64,000 nucleotides of DNA from Streptococcus suis YS56 (GCF_000440115.1 NZ_ALMY01000065.1:1-64000), one strand, 5' to 3'; positions 47,318 through 58,482 are shown, numbered from the stretch's first letter. A program made the numbers and translations. The notes: generated by a model not told the origin, from the letters alone.

Positions 47318-50300
47318 TTATTCTTTGCCTTCTGCTTCTTCTGCTGCAAAGGCTGCGGCTGCGTCAGCTGCGGCTTTTGCACGTGCTTTTTCAAGATCAT
47401 CTACGTGGATGATGTCATCATCTTCACCTTCATCAAGGTCACGCAATTCTACTTCATTGTTGTCTTCATCAAGGACACGCATATCCAAACCAAGTGATTG
47501 CAATTCTTTGACAAGAACGCGGAATGATTCTGGAACACCTGGTTTTGGAATTGGTTTACCTTTGGTGATGGCTTCATAGGCTTTCAGACGGCCTGTCACA
47601 TCATCTGACTTGTAAGTCAAGATTTCTTGAAGGACGTTAGAAGCACCGTAGGCTTCAAGGGCCCAAACCTCCATCTCACCGAAACGCTGACCACCAAACT
47701 GAGCCTTACCTCCGAGTGGCTGTTGGGTAACGAGTGAGTATGGTCCGACTGAGCGGGCGTGAAGTTTATCATCAACCATGTGGTGAAGCTTGATCATGTA
47801 CATGACACCGACAGACACACGGTTGTCAAATGGCTCACCTGTACGTCCATCGTAAAGAATGGTTTTGGCATCTGAATCCATACCTGCTTCTTTAACAGTT
47901 GACCAGAGGTCTTCTGAACTTGCACCATCGAAAACTGGTGTTGCAATATGAATGCCCAAGTTGCGAGCCGCCATACCCAAGTGAAGTTCCATAACCTGAC
48001 CGATGTTCATACGTGATGGCACCCCGAGTGGGTTCAACATGATGTCAACTGGTGTTCCGTCTGGAAGATATGGCATATCCTCAACAGGTACAATACGTGA
48101 AACGACACCCTTGTTACCGTGACGACCGGCCATCTTATCTCCGACCTTGATCTTACGTTTTTGAGCGATGTAAACACGAACCAACATGTTAACACCTGAT
48201 TGCAATTCATCACCGTTGGCACGAGTAAAGATTTTCACATCACGAACGACACCATCGGCACCGTGAGGTACACGAAGAGATGTATCACGTACTTCACGTG
48301 ACTTGTCACCGAAGATAGCGTGTAAGAGGCGCTCTTCAGCAGAAAGATCTTTCTCACCTTTTGGTGTGACTTTACCAACAAGAATGTCGCCTTCTTTAAC
48401 TTCCGCACCGATACGGATAATCCCCATTTCATCCAAGTTACGAAGAGCATCTTCACCAACGTTTGGAATTTCGCGAGTGATTTCTTCAGGGCCTAACTTG
48501 GTATCGCGTGTTTCTGATTCATATTCTTCCAAGTGAACAGATGTATAGACATCATCTTTCACAAGGCGCTCAGACATGATAACCGCATCCTCGAAGTTGT
48601 AACCTTCCCACGTCATGTAGGCAACGATAGGGTTTTGACCAAGGGCCATTTCCCCACGTTCCATAGAAGGACCATCTGCGATGAAATCACCTTTTTCAAC
48701 GACATCCCCCAATTTAACAAGGGTACGTTGGTTGTAGGCAGTACCTGAGTTTGAACGACGGAATTTCTGAATGCTGTAAACATCCAAAGAGCCATCTTCA
48801 CGGCGTACTTCTACCTTGTCCGCATCTGCGTAAACAACCTTACCATCATGTTGGGCAATAACTGCTGCACCTGAGTCATGGGCAGCCTGGTATTCCATAC
48901 CCGTACCAACGTAAGGTGCTTTGGGATCAATCAATGGAACAGCCTGACGTTGCATGTTGGCACCCATGAGGGCACGGTTGGAGTCATCGTTTTCCAAGAA
49001 AGGAATACATGCTGTCGCAACGGCAACTACCTGCTTAGGAGAAACATCCATGAAGTCTGCTGAATCTGCTGGAAATTCTTGGTTGTTACCTTGGTGACGT
49101 CCCATAACAATCTTGTCAACGAAACGGTTGTTTTCATCAAGTGGTGATGTTGATTGTGCAACGATATAAGCATCTTCTTCATCGGCAGTCAACCAAACGA
49201 TTTCGTTTGTAACTGTACCAGTTGCACGGTCAATCTTGCGGTATGGTGTTTGGATGAAACCATACTTGTTAAGGTGTCCGTAAGAAGATAAGTTGTTGAT
49301 CAAACCGATGTTTGGTCCCTCAGGCGTTTCAATCGGACACATACGGCCATAGTGAGTATAGTGAACGTCTCGAACCTCATAACCAGCGCGGTCACGAGTC
49401 AAACCACCAGGTCCCAAGGCTGACAAACGACGCTTGTGAGACAACTCAGAAAGTGGGTTGTGTTGGTCCATGAACTGTGACAACTGAGATGAACCAAAGA
49501 ATTCTTTAATGGCAGCTGTAACAGGGCGGATATTGATGATTTGTTGCGGTGTCAATACTTCATTGTCTTGAACAGACATACGCTCACGCAAGTTACGTTC
49601 CATACGGGTCAAACCGATACGTACTTGGTTAGCAAGCAATTCACCAACGGCACGAATACGACGGTTACCCAAGTGGTCAATATCGTCAACGCGACCAAGA
49701 CCTTCTGCAAGGTTAAGGAAATAGCTCATCTCTGCCAAGATATCCGCTGGAGTGACAATACGCACATTTTCAGCTGGATTAGCATTACCAATCACCGTCA
49801 CAACACGTTCTGGATCCTTAGGTGCCACAATCTTGAATTTCTGCAAAAGAACTGGCTCAAGAAGAACAGCATTGTCATTTGGAATGTATTCTACAATGTT
49901 CAACTCGTCAAATTGTGCTTCTACTTTTTCAAGCACATCACGAGTCAAGACAGTCCCTGCTTCCAAGACGATTTCACCTGTTTCACCGTTGATTACGTGT
50001 TCAGCAAGTGTTTGGTTGAGCAAACGAGTACGGAGGTTGAGTTTTTTATTGATTTTATAACGACCAACAGGTGCCAAGTCGTAACGACGTGGATCAAAGA
50101 AACGAGCTGTCAAAAGGCTACGAGAGCTTTCAGCTGTCTTTGGTTCACCTGGACGAAGGCGCTCATAGATTTCCTTGAGGGCTTCATCTGTACGAGAATC
50201 TGCTGGGTTTTTGTGAATATCTTTTTCGATGGTGTTGCGAACCAATTCGCTATCACCGAAGATGTCAAAGATTTCATCATCGCCTGAGAAACCAAGCGCA

Positions 50301-50890
50301 CGAACAAGCGTTGTGAACGGAATCTTACGCGTACGGTCAATACGAGTGTAGGCAATGTCTTTTGAGTCTGTTTCCAATTCCAACCAAGCTCCACGGTTAG
50401 GGATAACCGTTGAACCGTAACCTACTTTACCGTTCTTATCTACTTTATCATTGAAGTAGACACCTGGTGAACGAACCAACTGAGAAACGATGATACGCTC
50501 TGCACCGTTGATGATGAAGGTACCCATCTCAGTCATGATTGGAAACTCACCAAAGAAGACTTCCTGAGTCTTGATCTCGCCAGTTTCCTTATTGACAAGA
50601 CGGAAAGTCACATAAATTGGAGCAGAATAGTTGGCATCGTGTGCACGCGCCTCTTCCAAGGTATACTTAGGTTGCTTCAGCTCATAACCAACAAATTCCA
50701 ATTCCATGGTATCCGTAAAGTTTGAAACTGGAAGCACATCTTCAAAGACTTCTTTCAAACCATAGTCAAGAAAATCTTTAAATGAATCCGTTTGGATTTC
50801 AATCAAATTTGGTAAATCAAGAACTTCCTTGATTCTTGAAAAACTACGACGGGTACGGTGCTTACCGTACTGAACTTCATGTCCTGCCAA
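47318..50890 (-). CDS. rpoB: DNA-directed RNA polymerase subunit beta
   Basis: The 1190-residue subunit has all conserved blocks, including the rifampicin region [27 protein letters not shown] with no known resistance substitution, [17 protein letters not shown], and [24 protein letters not shown]. The C-terminus is a streptococcal acidic/alanine tail. Transcribed with rpoC; preceded by a structured leader at 51005-51120. Confidence 0.98.
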   Translation of the reverse strand: MAGHEVQYGKHRTRRSFSRIKEVLDLPNLIEIQTDSFKDFLDYGLKEVFEDVLPVSNFTDTMELEFVGYELKQPKYTLEEARAHDANYSAPIYVTFRLVNKETGEIKTQEVFFGEFPIMTEMGTFIINGAERIIVSQLVRSPGVYFNDKVDKNGKVGYGSTVIPNRGAWLELETDSKDIAYTRIDRTRKIPFTTLVRALGFSGDDEIFDIFGDSELVRNTIEKDIHKNPADSRTDEALKEIYERLRPGEPKTAESSRSLLTARFFDPRRYDLAPVGRYKINKKLNLRTRLLNQTLAEHVINGETGEIVLEAGTVLTRDVLEKVEAQFDELNIVEYIPNDNAVLLEPVLLQKFKIVAPKDPERVVTVIGNANPAENVRIVTPADILAEMSYFLNLAEGLGRVDDIDHLGNRRIRAVGELLANQVRIGLTRMERNLRERMSVQDNEVLTPQQIINIRPVTAAIKEFFGSSQLSQFMDQHNPLSELSHKRRLSALGPGGLTRDRAGYEVRDVHYTHYGRMCPIETPEGPNIGLINNLSSYGHLNKYGFIQTPYRKIDRATGTVTNEIVWLTADEEDAYIVAQSTSPLDENNRFVDKIVMGRHQGNNQEFPADSADFMDVSPKQVVAVATACIPFLENDDSNRALMGANMQRQAVPLIDPKAPYVGTGMEYQAAHDSGAAVIAQHDGKVVYADADKVEVRREDGSLDVYSIQKFRRSNSGTAYNQRTLVKLGDVVEKGDFIADGPSMERGEMALGQNPIVAYMTWEGYNFEDAVIMSERLVKDDVYTSVHLEEYESETRDTKLGPEEITREIPNVGEDALRNLDEMGIIRIGAEVKEGDILVGKVTPKGEKDLSAEERLLHAIFGDKSREVRDTSLRVPHGADGVVRDVKIFTRANGDELQSGVNMLVRVYIAQKRKIKVGDKMAGRHGNKGVVSRIVPVEDMPYLPDGTPVDIMLNPLGVPSRMNIGQVMELHLGMAARNLGIHIATPVFDGASSEDLWSTVKEAGMDSDAKTILYDGRTGEPFDNRVSVGVMYMIKLHHMVDDKLHARSVGPYSLVTQQPLGGKAQFGGQRFGEMEVWALEAYGASNVLQEILTYKSDDVTGRLKAYEAITKGKPIPKPGVPESFRVLVKELQSLGLDMRVLDEDNNEVELRDLDEGEDDDIIHVDDLEKARAKAAADAAAAFAAEEAEGKE

Positions 50891-51004
50891 GTTAATTCTC
50901 CTCTATTTTTCTATTGATTTTTCTGCAAAATCAAACACATTTGCCTTTTGTTAGAATTTTTAGAATCTTTAAGAATAGGTAACAATTCTCAAAAAAATTC
51001 CTCA

Positions 51005-51119
51005 TAGACACAAAAAGAGCAGCTAAATCTTCCTTTGAAAAAGTTTGATTTAACTGCTGCAAGCCTTGTTTGGACAATATTTCAAACAAGACACACGACA
51101 AATAATTTATGCAATTATA
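51005..51119 (-). promoter_or_regulatory. rpoB promoter and structured leader (candidate Lacto-rpoB RNA)
   Basis: An extended -10 (TGCTATAAT, TATAAT at 51114-51119) starts a leader of over 200 bases. It contains CTTGTTTG...CAAACAAG (51065-51090) and AGCAG...CTGCT with paired TTAAATC/GATTTA arms (51018-51059). Two hairpins before rpoB in a lactic acid bacterium fit the Lacto-rpoB motif, recalled but not verified. Confidence 0.5.
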
Positions 51120-51138
51120 GCATAAGTACTAGGAAAAA

Positions 51139-53562
51139 TCAAGGTGAATCATTATTCGCTTGCTCATTAGTTGCTGTTTGCGTTTCTGATGATTGGTTCG
51201 TGTTATTAGCTGAAGAACTCGTGCTAGTCCGAGTCGAACTGCTTCGTTGGGTTGAGCTACTTGATGTTGGTGTTTGCGAGCCGATAATTGTATTCCAAGC
51301 CTGTGCTCGGTCACTATCTGTCCCCCCAACCATGAAGTTATAGCTCGTTACTGGTGCACCATTTTTAGCCCAATAACTAGTTGTCATCGCACCGCCAACT
51401 GTTACTTGGCGCCCATTTACCTGTGTCGTCCCTGCACGTTGACCTGTAGAAGCAACGACGCTAGAAGCAATAACACTACTGTCTAATTCAAATTTTCCTG
51501 CGAACATATCCGCATTAACATTGTAAAGAGCATCAACCATATGGGCCACATATTGTGAATTATTGTGGTAGCCAGTCCAGACATACATTTCTGAGTTATC
51601 ATCATTCCCAGCCCATGTACCTAAAGTTACTCTAGGAGATGATAGCATGAGCCACACGTCATTGACTTCATTACTTGTTCCCGTCTTACCGACGAAATCA
51701 GACGATGCTGCCTGTGGGTTTAAACCACTCAATCGACTCTTGAACGTCGTAGTATACCCAGAGTTGACAACCTGTCTCAAAAGCTGGTTCATGATACTTG
51801 CAGTTGCTTTAGAATAGACTTGAACCGGAGCAGCTTCATGCTGATACACTACTGTTCCATCAGAGGCAGTAATGCTTTCAACAATGTAATGTTTATTATA
51901 AACACCACCATTTGCCAAAGTTTGGTAGGCATTGGTATTTGTCAATACTGAAATTTCAACACCACCGCCCAACGGTACACTTTCAATATCATACATAGGA
52001 ATATGATAATTCATTTTATCCATGTACGCTTTGGCATCTACACCTGCATTTCTCATCATCTTATAGGTCCAAAAAGCAGGAATGTTAACAGAACGGTCAA
52101 TAGCCGTCTGTAAGTTCATCATGCCAGTACCACGTCCTGAACCATACATAATCGGTTGTCCACTTGAAAAGTTCGTTGGATAATCTGAAAGGATGCTGGC
52201 AGAACCTATCAAACCTTGATCAATCGCAATACCATAAGCTAACAGAGGCTTGATGGTTGAAGCTGGCGAACGAAGAGTATCAAAGGCATGGTTATTTTGG
52301 TTGGTTGCATAATCGCGACCACCCACAAATCCTAAAATGGCTCCTGTGGCATTATCAATTAACACACTACCTGTCTCGACATATTCGTTTCCATCATCCA
52401 AAACAGATCCATAGTTTGCCACAACAGACTGCATCGCCGCATAGATTCCTTGATCAACTGTACTCTTAATCGTATAGCCGCCTTGACTCAATTCTTGCTT
52501 AGCCAATTCTTCATAGGAAGCCTTAGTTTCATCGTTTTTCAAGTCATTTCCAGAAACCTTATCGCGTTTTACAAGATAATCAAACATAACCTCTTGCGCT
52601 TCTTCCATGACCTCGTAGTAGAGATAATCTTTCGTATCCGCCATTACAGGAGCTGGAGCAATAAAATCTTGTTTAATATCGTAAGCTTTGTAGGTTTCGT
52701 ATTCTTCCTTGGTCAAGAATGACGCCCGATACATATTAAAGAGAACATCTTGATAGCGTTCAATACCGTAAACCATATCTTCATCTGATTTACGTGTTCC
52801 ATCTGATGCATAGGGAGAATAAACAATCGGACTTTGCGGTAAGCCTGCAATAAAAGCAGCCTGCGGAACAGTCAAGTCTTTCGCTGGTTTACCAAAAATT
52901 CCTTGAGCCGCAGCTTCTACCCCTGCAATATTTCGTCCCTGATTATTTCGACCAAATGGAGAAACATTTAGGTAAATGGTTAAAATCTCTTCCTTGGTCA
53001 TATTCCGCTCTAATGCCAAAGCCGAAACGATCTCATTAGCCTTACGCGTAAAGGTTGGAGCATCTCCGACAAGTTGCTGTTTTATCAATTGCTGCGTCAA
53101 GGTTGAACCACCGCTAGATGAACCTAGACCAACTGATCCCAGTGCCGCACGCAAAACAGCCTTAGGCACAACCCCATTGTGGGTTTCAAATGTTTCATCC
53201 TCTGTCGCAATTACAGCCTGTTTTAGATAATTAGAGACCTCTTCCGAAGTAATGGGTACACGAAGCAAATCTGAATTAACTTCCGACACCAAGCTACCAT
53301 CCGAATAGGTAACGGTGGAAATCCGACTAACTTCTGAAACCTTCGCTACCAGTTCCTCTGTTTTGGGAATCTTAACGTCATCGAAAAGACTAACCACGAA
53401 ACCAATTCCTATACCCGCACCAAAAAGACCGAATAGGAAGACCAAGACTGCTACTGAATTGAATAATAATTTCAGCGTCCGAAGGAAAACTCCCACTGCA
53501 TCCCCTAAGCCTAGGGCACTGATTTTCTTTTTAAAATCTTGCTTATCTGATTTAGTCGCCAT
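51139..53562 (-). CDS. pbp1b: Class A penicillin-binding protein 1B
   Basis: The 807-residue bifunctional peptidoglycan synthase has one membrane helix (residues ~35-60), a GT51 glycosyltransferase domain (ATEDETFETHNGVV, GGSTLTQQLIKQQL) and a transpeptidase domain with SPASTIKP (active Ser), SVN (DRSVNIPA) and KTGT. The C-terminus is a Ser/Thr/Asn/Gln-rich tail. It polymerises and cross-links peptidoglycan outside the membrane. Located between rpoB and the divergent tyrS, the usual streptococcal order. Confidence 0.96.
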   Translation of the reverse strand: MATKSDKQDFKKKISALGLGDAVGVFLRTLKLLFNSVAVLVFLFGLFGAGIGIGFVVSLFDDVKIPKTEELVAKVSEVSRISTVTYSDGSLVSEVNSDLLRVPITSEEVSNYLKQAVIATEDETFETHNGVVPKAVLRAALGSVGLGSSSGGSTLTQQLIKQQLVGDAPTFTRKANEIVSALALERNMTKEEILTIYLNVSPFGRNNQGRNIAGVEAAAQGIFGKPAKDLTVPQAAFIAGLPQSPIVYSPYASDGTRKSDEDMVYGIERYQDVLFNMYRASFLTKEEYETYKAYDIKQDFIAPAPVMADTKDYLYYEVMEEAQEVMFDYLVKRDKVSGNDLKNDETKASYEELAKQELSQGGYTIKSTVDQGIYAAMQSVVANYGSVLDDGNEYVETGSVLIDNATGAILGFVGGRDYATNQNNHAFDTLRSPASTIKPLLAYGIAIDQGLIGSASILSDYPTNFSSGQPIMYGSGRGTGMMNLQTAIDRSVNIPAFWTYKMMRNAGVDAKAYMDKMNYHIPMYDIESVPLGGGVEISVLTNTNAYQTLANGGVYNKHYIVESITASDGTVVYQHEAAPVQVYSKATASIMNQLLRQVVNSGYTTTFKSRLSGLNPQAASSDFVGKTGTSNEVNDVWLMLSSPRVTLGTWAGNDDNSEMYVWTGYHNNSQYVAHMVDALYNVNADMFAGKFELDSSVIASSVVASTGQRAGTTQVNGRQVTVGGAMTTSYWAKNGAPVTSYNFMVGGTDSDRAQAWNTIIGSQTPTSSSSTQRSSSTRTSTSSSANNTNQSSETQTATNEQANNDSP

Positions 53563-53644
53563 ATTAACTCCTTATCGTTCCATTATACCAAATTTTGTTT
53601 ATTTTCCGCAATTTCATGGTATAATAGGAGAGAATTTTTTAATG

Positions 53645-53693
53645 GTGAGATGCGGTTTTAGCTTGTAAAAAACTCAAAAACCAAAGCATCTTG
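53645..53693 (+). promoter_or_regulatory. Hairpin in the tyrS leader
   Basis: GATGCGGTTTT and AAAACC...GCATC can pair, with a loop rich in A, just before the ribosome site GAAGGAG. No T-box landmark is visible in this short (about 70 base) leader. TATAAT lies upstream (in GGTATAATAGG near 53622). Regulatory role uncertain. Confidence 0.35.
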
Positions 53694-53708
53694 TTGAAGG
53701 AGAAACGC

Positions 53709-54965
53709 ATGAATATTTTTGAAGAACTAAAAGCACGTGGCTTGGTCTTTCAAACGACTGATGAAGAAGCCCTAGTAAAAGCATTAACAGAAGGGCAAGT
53801 ATCCTATTATTCTGGCTACGACCCAACTGCCGACAGCCTGCATTTGGGGCATTTGGTACCAATCCTCGTCTGCCGTCACTTGCAATTAGCAGGGCACAAA
53901 CCTTACGCTCTAGTTGGTGGAGCTACTGGTCTGATTGGCGACCCTTCCTTCAAGGATGCGGAGCGCAGCTTGCAGACCAAAGACACCGTGGACGGTTGGG
54001 TAACAAAAATCCAAGGTCAACTGTCTCGCTTCTTGGATTTTGAAAATGGTGGCAATAAGGCTGAAATGGTCAACAACTACGACTGGTTCTCAGACATCAG
54101 CTTTATCGACTTCCTCCGTGATGTTGGTAAATACTACACAGTCAACTACATGATGAGCAAGGACTCTGTGAAAAAACGGATTGAAACAGGGATTTCCTAC
54201 ACCGAGTTTGCTTACCAAATCATGCAGGGTTATGACTTCTACGAGCTCAATGACAAGCACAATGTGACCTTGCAAATCGGTGGTTCTGACCAGTGGGGCA
54301 ACATGACCGCAGGTACTGAATTGCTTCGCCGCAAGGCTGACAAGTCTGGTCACGTCATGACTGTTCCCCTCATTACCGACTCAACAGGTAAGAAGTTTGG
54401 TAAGTCAGAGGGCAATGCTGTTTGGCTCGATGCCGACAAGACTTCACCGTATGAAATGTACCAATTCTGGCTCAATGTCATGGACGACGATGCCGTTCGT
54501 TTCTTGAAAATCTTTACTTTCTTGTCATTAGATGAGATTGCTGAGATTGAAGAAAAATTTGACGCTGCCCGTCATGAACGCCTAGCTCAGAAGATTTTGG
54601 CTAAGGAAGTCGTGACATTGGTCCACGGTGAAGAAGCCTATAACCAAGCCCTTAACATCACCGAGCAATTGTTCGCTGGCAACATCAAAAACCTATCCGC
54701 AAAAGAACTCAAACAGGGCCTCAGCAATGTTCCAAACTACGCTGTCCAGGCTGAAGACAACCTTAACATCGTTGAACTATTGGTGACCTCTGGTATTGTC
54801 ACTTCAAAACGCCAAGCTCGCGAAGACGTAGCAAATGGTGCCATCTATGTCAACGGTGAGCGTGTGCAAGACTTGGACTACACTCTATCTGACAGCGACA
54901 AAATCGACGGCGAGTTGACGGTTATCCGCCGTGGGAAGAAAAAATATTCGGTGCTGACTTATTAA
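53709..54965 (+). CDS. tyrS: Tyrosyl-tRNA synthetase
   Basis: Class Ic synthetase of 418 residues. It has the HIGH variant HLGH ([10 protein letters not shown]), substrate region YDFYELN and [10 protein letters not shown], the KMSKS variant KFGKS, and a C-terminal S4 RNA-binding domain ([21 protein letters not shown]). ATG at 53709 with GAAGGAG upstream gives [12 protein letters not shown]. Confidence 0.97.
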   Translation: MNIFEELKARGLVFQTTDEEALVKALTEGQVSYYSGYDPTADSLHLGHLVPILVCRHLQLAGHKPYALVGGATGLIGDPSFKDAERSLQTKDTVDGWVTKIQGQLSRFLDFENGGNKAEMVNNYDWFSDISFIDFLRDVGKYYTVNYMMSKDSVKKRIETGISYTEFAYQIMQGYDFYELNDKHNVTLQIGGSDQWGNMTAGTELLRRKADKSGHVMTVPLITDSTGKKFGKSEGNAVWLDADKTSPYEMYQFWLNVMDDDAVRFLKIFTFLSLDEIAEIEEKFDAARHERLAQKILAKEVVTLVHGEEAYNQALNITEQLFAGNIKNLSAKELKQGLSNVPNYAVQAEDNLNIVELLVTSGIVTSKRQAREDVANGAIYVNGERVQDLDYTLSDSDKIDGELTVIRRGKKKYSVLTY

Positions 54966-54968
54966 GCG

Positions 54969-55751
54969 ATGAAAAATACTAAACAAAATCCTAAAAATCA
55001 AGAATTTTTGACTGATTACTTTGAGCAAATGGCTCAGGAAGCCAGTCTTTTGCATCCCGAGTTAGAGCATTTGTCCGCCGAGGAACGTCAAACATTTTTG
55101 GACCAACTCTATCGTGAGGATGAGACACGTCGTGCCAAACGCCTAAAGGAGCATCTGGAGGTGTTCTCCGACGCAGTGATTGGAATCATCATCACTCTGA
55201 TGCTGCTGGAAATTCCTTTGCCGAGTGACACTGTTGATACACATCACTTTTTCACCGGCATCCTCATCTTCTTCGTCTCCTTTTTCATCGTGGCGGATTT
55301 TTGGTATGATAACCACAAGATTCTGGGGCAGATTGAGCACGCAACCAGCAAAATCTTAATTGTTCAATTTAACTTCATGGCAACGCTGGCCCTCATTCCC
55401 CTCTTTACTCGGTGGATGATGGAAGGCATCACCACCACGGCTGTTGTTGGTTATGGGGTCGTGACCATTGCAGTCAATCTTTGTCAATCCATTTTGAATT
55501 ACTTTGTCCTACAAGAAAAGTTTGCCGGAACAACATATACAAAGCAGTTTGTTTCCATGGCACACTTGCGGCAATTGGTGACTGTTGCCCTTTTCAATCT
55601 TCTTGTCATCCTATTTGCTTATTTCAATCCGACGCTTGCCTTTTATTTCTACATTTTACGGCCAATTGTATCCTTCCTCGGAGCTGCCTTCTTTGAAAAG
55701 AAACGCGCACAACGTCGTGAAAAAATGGCAGTTAGAGTAAATCGCATATAA
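54969..55751 (+). CDS. TMEM175 family potassium channel-like membrane protein
   Basis: The 260-residue protein has an N-terminal charged region, then the TMEM175/DUF1211 signature RLKEHLEVFSDAVIGIIITLMLLEIPLP, with five further membrane helices. Bacterial members form tetrameric K+ channels. The gene starts 3 bases after tyrS and is probably co-transcribed. Ion selectivity is inferred from the family. Confidence 0.88.
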   Translation: MKNTKQNPKNQEFLTDYFEQMAQEASLLHPELEHLSAEERQTFLDQLYREDETRRAKRLKEHLEVFSDAVIGIIITLMLLEIPLPSDTVDTHHFFTGILIFFVSFFIVADFWYDNHKILGQIEHATSKILIVQFNFMATLALIPLFTRWMMEGITTTAVVGYGVVTIAVNLCQSILNYFVLQEKFAGTTYTKQFVSMAHLRQLVTVALFNLLVILFAYFNPTLAFYFYILRPIVSFLGAAFFEKKRAQRREKMAVRVNRI

Positions 55752-55804
55752 TTCCCAAGGAAATCCTATGTGATTTCCTTTTCTGCTAACCTAGGAGAAA
55801 AGAC

Positions 55805-56182
55805 ATGACCTGCATTTTTTGCCACCAACTCAAAGAAGAAGATATTCTCTACCAGACGGAACGTTTCAAGGTCGTCTGGGATATTGACCCTGTCCAAACG
55901 GGGCATCTACTGATTATCAGCAAGGAACACTATGACACGCTCAGCCAAATCCCTTCTGCTGTTCGCTATGAGCTATCGGACTTGGAAGTCTTCTTGACTG
56001 ATAAACTCTGTCAAGCATTGACAATTGACGGTGTGACCATAGCCTGCAACGATCGCTTGTTTGATGCTGGCACTCATTTCCATGTCCATCTCATCCCACG
56101 CTTTCGATCAGACGGCTTCTGGGACCAAATTTCACTTGCACAAGTTCAACTGGACCTGCATAGATTTCTCAAAGCATTATAA
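55805..56182 (+). CDS. HIT family hydrolase
   Basis: The 125-residue protein carries the histidine triad HFHVHLIPR and N-terminal CIFCHQLKEEDILYQTERFKVVWD. HIT proteins hydrolyse nucleoside phosphoramidates or dinucleoside polyphosphates. This one begins with a C-x-x-C pair, as in Hint-type members. Shine-Dalgarno AGGAG is present. Ends at a terminator at 56180-56208. Confidence 0.9.
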   Translation: MTCIFCHQLKEEDILYQTERFKVVWDIDPVQTGHLLIISKEHYDTLSQIPSAVRYELSDLEVFLTDKLCQALTIDGVTIACNDRLFDAGTHFHVHLIPRFRSDGFWDQISLAQVQLDLHRFLKAL

Positions 56183-56208
56183 AAAGCAGCCCGACGGCTG
56201 CTTTTTCG
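56180..56208. terminator. Bidirectional terminator between HIT gene and copZ
   Basis: AAAAAGCAGCC CGAC GGCTGCTTTTT, symmetric with A/T tracts on both sides. Confidence 0.92.
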
Positions 56209-56209
56209 C

Positions 56210-56419
56210 TTATATCAATTCTTCTACTTCATAGATAGTATCTTCCAAAGCCTCTTGATAACCTTCCAAGTCGTAGGTCACAGAAGTCTCTACCTCCGCC
56301 AACTGCTCTTCCAGCTGGATTTTCACCTCTTCCACCCCATCCAAGTCCAAGAGGTGATTGGTCACATGCTTGACACAGTTTTGGCACGATAAGTTTTTCA
56401 ATTTCAAAGTTTGTTTCAT
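56210..56419 (-). CDS. copZ: Copper chaperone CopZ
   Basis: The 69-residue heavy-metal-associated domain has the SCQNC motif (M/L-x-C-x-x-C) that binds Cu(I). CopZ carries copper to CopY or to an exporter. ATG at 56419 overlaps the copY stop (ATGA). No copA gene lies between copY and copZ, unlike the usual streptococcal copYAZ. Confidence 0.92.
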   Translation of the reverse strand: MKQTLKLKNLSCQNCVKHVTNHLLDLDGVEEVKIQLEEQLAEVETSVTYDLEGYQEALEDTIYEVEELI

Positions 56420-56862
56420 ATTTGTTCTCCTTTTGCATGATGCCCACAGGTACATTGACCAGCCAAGCACCGACAAGCGATTTGCTCGGGTGCAGTCCTT
56501 TGTAGCTGAGAGATTTTACTGGCTATATTTTCTAAGCTTTTTTGGGAAAATGTCCCTGTGTCTAGCAGTTTTTCAACCAGTTGCCCCTGTTTTGTGGAAC
56601 ATATGGTAGCTAGTAAGAGCTCCACCTGCCCCTGCAAATGTTCCTCTTCACTGATCAGCGGGTAGTAGTGGTACTTGCTAGTTTCCTTAGCCATTCTCAA
56701 ATAATTTTTCTTCCGCAGCCGCCCTAAAAGTGTCTTAATGGTCGTCGCCTGCCAATCAAAGCCTTCCTGCAAAGCCTGAATAATTTCCTGAGAAGTTTCA
56801 CCAGGATGGGCCCACAGGACCCGCATGACCTGCCACTCCGCAGCAGAAATTGTCTGCTCCAC
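56416..56862 (-). CDS. copY: Copper-responsive repressor CopY
   Basis: The 148-residue repressor has a BlaI/MecI-type winged HTH (ISAAEWQVMRVLWAHPGETSQEIIQAL) and the metal-binding C-terminal CRCLAGQCTC (CxC-x4-CxC), where Cu(I) displaces Zn and releases the DNA. GTG at 56862 (GGAGG, 7 bases upstream) is the likely start. It represses itself and copZ through the box at 56900. Confidence 0.93.
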   Translation of the reverse strand: MEQTISAAEWQVMRVLWAHPGETSQEIIQALQEGFDWQATTIKTLLGRLRKKNYLRMAKETSKYHYYPLISEEEHLQGQVELLLATICSTKQGQLVEKLLDTGTFSQKSLENIASKISQLQRTAPEQIACRCLAGQCTCGHHAKGEQI

Positions 56863-56899
56863 ACATTCACCTCCCAACAATCATTTTCTAAGTTTAGTT

Positions 56900-56909
56900 T
56901 ACATTTGTA
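56900..56909 (-). promoter_or_regulatory. Cop box (CopY operator)
   Basis: TACATTTGTA matches the CopY consensus TACANNTGTA and lies 38 bases upstream of the copY start codon. Confidence 0.85.
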
Positions 56910-56929
56910 GTCAAAAATTGTCAAGAAGA

Positions 56930-56956
56930 AAGACTGAACATCTTGCCCAGTCTTCT
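56930..56956 (-). terminator. adcA terminator
   Basis: AAGACTG and CAGTCTT pair around GGCAAGATGTT, followed by TCTTCTT on the minus strand. Confidence 0.75.
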
Positions 56957-56964
56957 CATTATTC

Positions 56965-58473
56965 TTAGTGAGCCAGCATTTCCTGACCAATTTCCAAACC
57001 AGTCAAACCAACAGGGTAGTATGTCGGCCAGTTTTCCAACTCTTCCAAGAGTTTTTCTTGGCTCTCTCCACCAAAATAGATATGGAAGTGACCTGTTTTA
57101 ACAGGGGCAATATTGTGGTCGCTAAATTGAACATACTTATAGTTACCAGCATTTGCATCCGTTGCTTCAAACAAGAAACGAACACCACGATTTCCTTTTT
57201 TGTAGGTCAAAATCTTATAACCCACATACTTATACGTGAATTTTTCTTTCTTATCTCCCACTACAAATTCCATGGTATTATCTGTAATGTTAATTTGATC
57301 AACATCTGTTTTGTAGCCTGTATCGTAATAAGCCTTGTACTCTTCAGCTGTCATACCACCTTTGATCTTAGCCTTGTAATCCCAGACCTGATCTAGTGTA
57401 CCATCAAGCAAGTATGGATAAACAGATTGCCACTCACCTGCATAATCTGAAAGAGTACGATCTTTTACGGCACTATCTTCAAAATAACCATTATAAACAG
57501 TTTGCGCAGTCTCAGCACCTTCTTCTGGCAAAATTTCAGAACCTTCTTGGGAAGTTGTTTTTTCAAGGGCAGTCAGATTATCTTCCATAACAGAAATATA
57601 ATCCTTACCATTTTTCATATCCTCATCCGTCAAACTTTCAAGAGGATTAAGAACGTCCAACTGAACCCCAGTCTCTTTAGCAAGTGTTTCTGCAACAGAT
57701 TTTGACGCATTTTCTTCAAAATAGATATACTTAATACCATATTTATTGATATACTCTGTCAATTCTGCTAGACGTGATGGAGTCGAATCCTCATCTGCAG
57801 CAACACCTGTAATAGAAACTTGTTTCAAACCATAGTCCAAAGCCAAATATGCAAATGCAGTATGTTGTGTAACAAAGTATTTCTGTTTCGCAGCAGATAA
57901 TGTTTCAGAATATTTCATATCTAAAGCATCTAATTTCTCAATATAGGCTGCCGCATTTGTTTCAAAAGCATCTTTCTTTTCTGGATATTTTGCTACCAAA
58001 CTATCACGGATATTTTCTACAAGTGTGATGGCACGCTCAGGAGACAACCATACATGCGGATCATAAGCATGGCTATGCCCCTCCTCACTATGGTCGTGAT
58101 CCTCACCTTCTTCACTACCTGGCAACAAGAGCATCCCTTCCGTCGCACTAATCACATTAACCTTTGTTGTATCAAGTGATTTTTCAACATCATGAACCCA
58201 TGTTTCCATATTTTCATTTTCATAAACAAAAGCATCTGCCTCTTGGATACGAGCAATATCTTTAGCTGACGGCTCATAACCATGAACCTCTGTCCCAGCC
58301 TTAACCAACAGATCAACATTTGCCTCATCACCTGCCACCTGCTTGGTGAACTCATAAACAGGATAAAAGGTCGTTACTATATTCAACTTCTCATCTTCAG
58401 AAGCTGTGCTATTGCCACAAGCCCCCAAAAGCAAAGCTGAGACAGACAAGAATAATAAACCAACTTTTTTCAT
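56965..58473 (-). CDS. adcA: Zinc-binding lipoprotein AdcA with ZinT domain
   Basis: The 502-residue lipoprotein (lipobox LLLGAC at residue ~20) has a ZnuA-like domain with the His-rich loop DHDHSEEGHSHAYDPHVW and a C-terminal ZinT domain (YLLDGTLDQVWDYKAK...HFHIYFGG). It captures Zn2+ at the cell surface for AdcBC. Last gene of adcRCBA. Confidence 0.97.
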   Translation of the reverse strand: MKKVGLLFLSVSALLLGACGNSTASEDEKLNIVTTFYPVYEFTKQVAGDEANVDLLVKAGTEVHGYEPSAKDIARIQEADAFVYENENMETWVHDVEKSLDTTKVNVISATEGMLLLPGSEEGEDHDHSEEGHSHAYDPHVWLSPERAITLVENIRDSLVAKYPEKKDAFETNAAAYIEKLDALDMKYSETLSAAKQKYFVTQHTAFAYLALDYGLKQVSITGVAADEDSTPSRLAELTEYINKYGIKYIYFEENASKSVAETLAKETGVQLDVLNPLESLTDEDMKNGKDYISVMEDNLTALEKTTSQEGSEILPEEGAETAQTVYNGYFEDSAVKDRTLSDYAGEWQSVYPYLLDGTLDQVWDYKAKIKGGMTAEEYKAYYDTGYKTDVDQINITDNTMEFVVGDKKEKFTYKYVGYKILTYKKGNRGVRFLFEATDANAGNYKYVQFSDHNIAPVKTGHFHIYFGGESQEKLLEELENWPTYYPVGLTGLEIGQEMLAH

Positions 58474-58482
58474 CTTAACTCC

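Noticed and set aside
53580..53708. T-box riboswitch before tyrS
   Set aside because: The leader is only about 70-130 bases and lacks the T-box sequence (TGGNACCGCG-like) and specifier loop.
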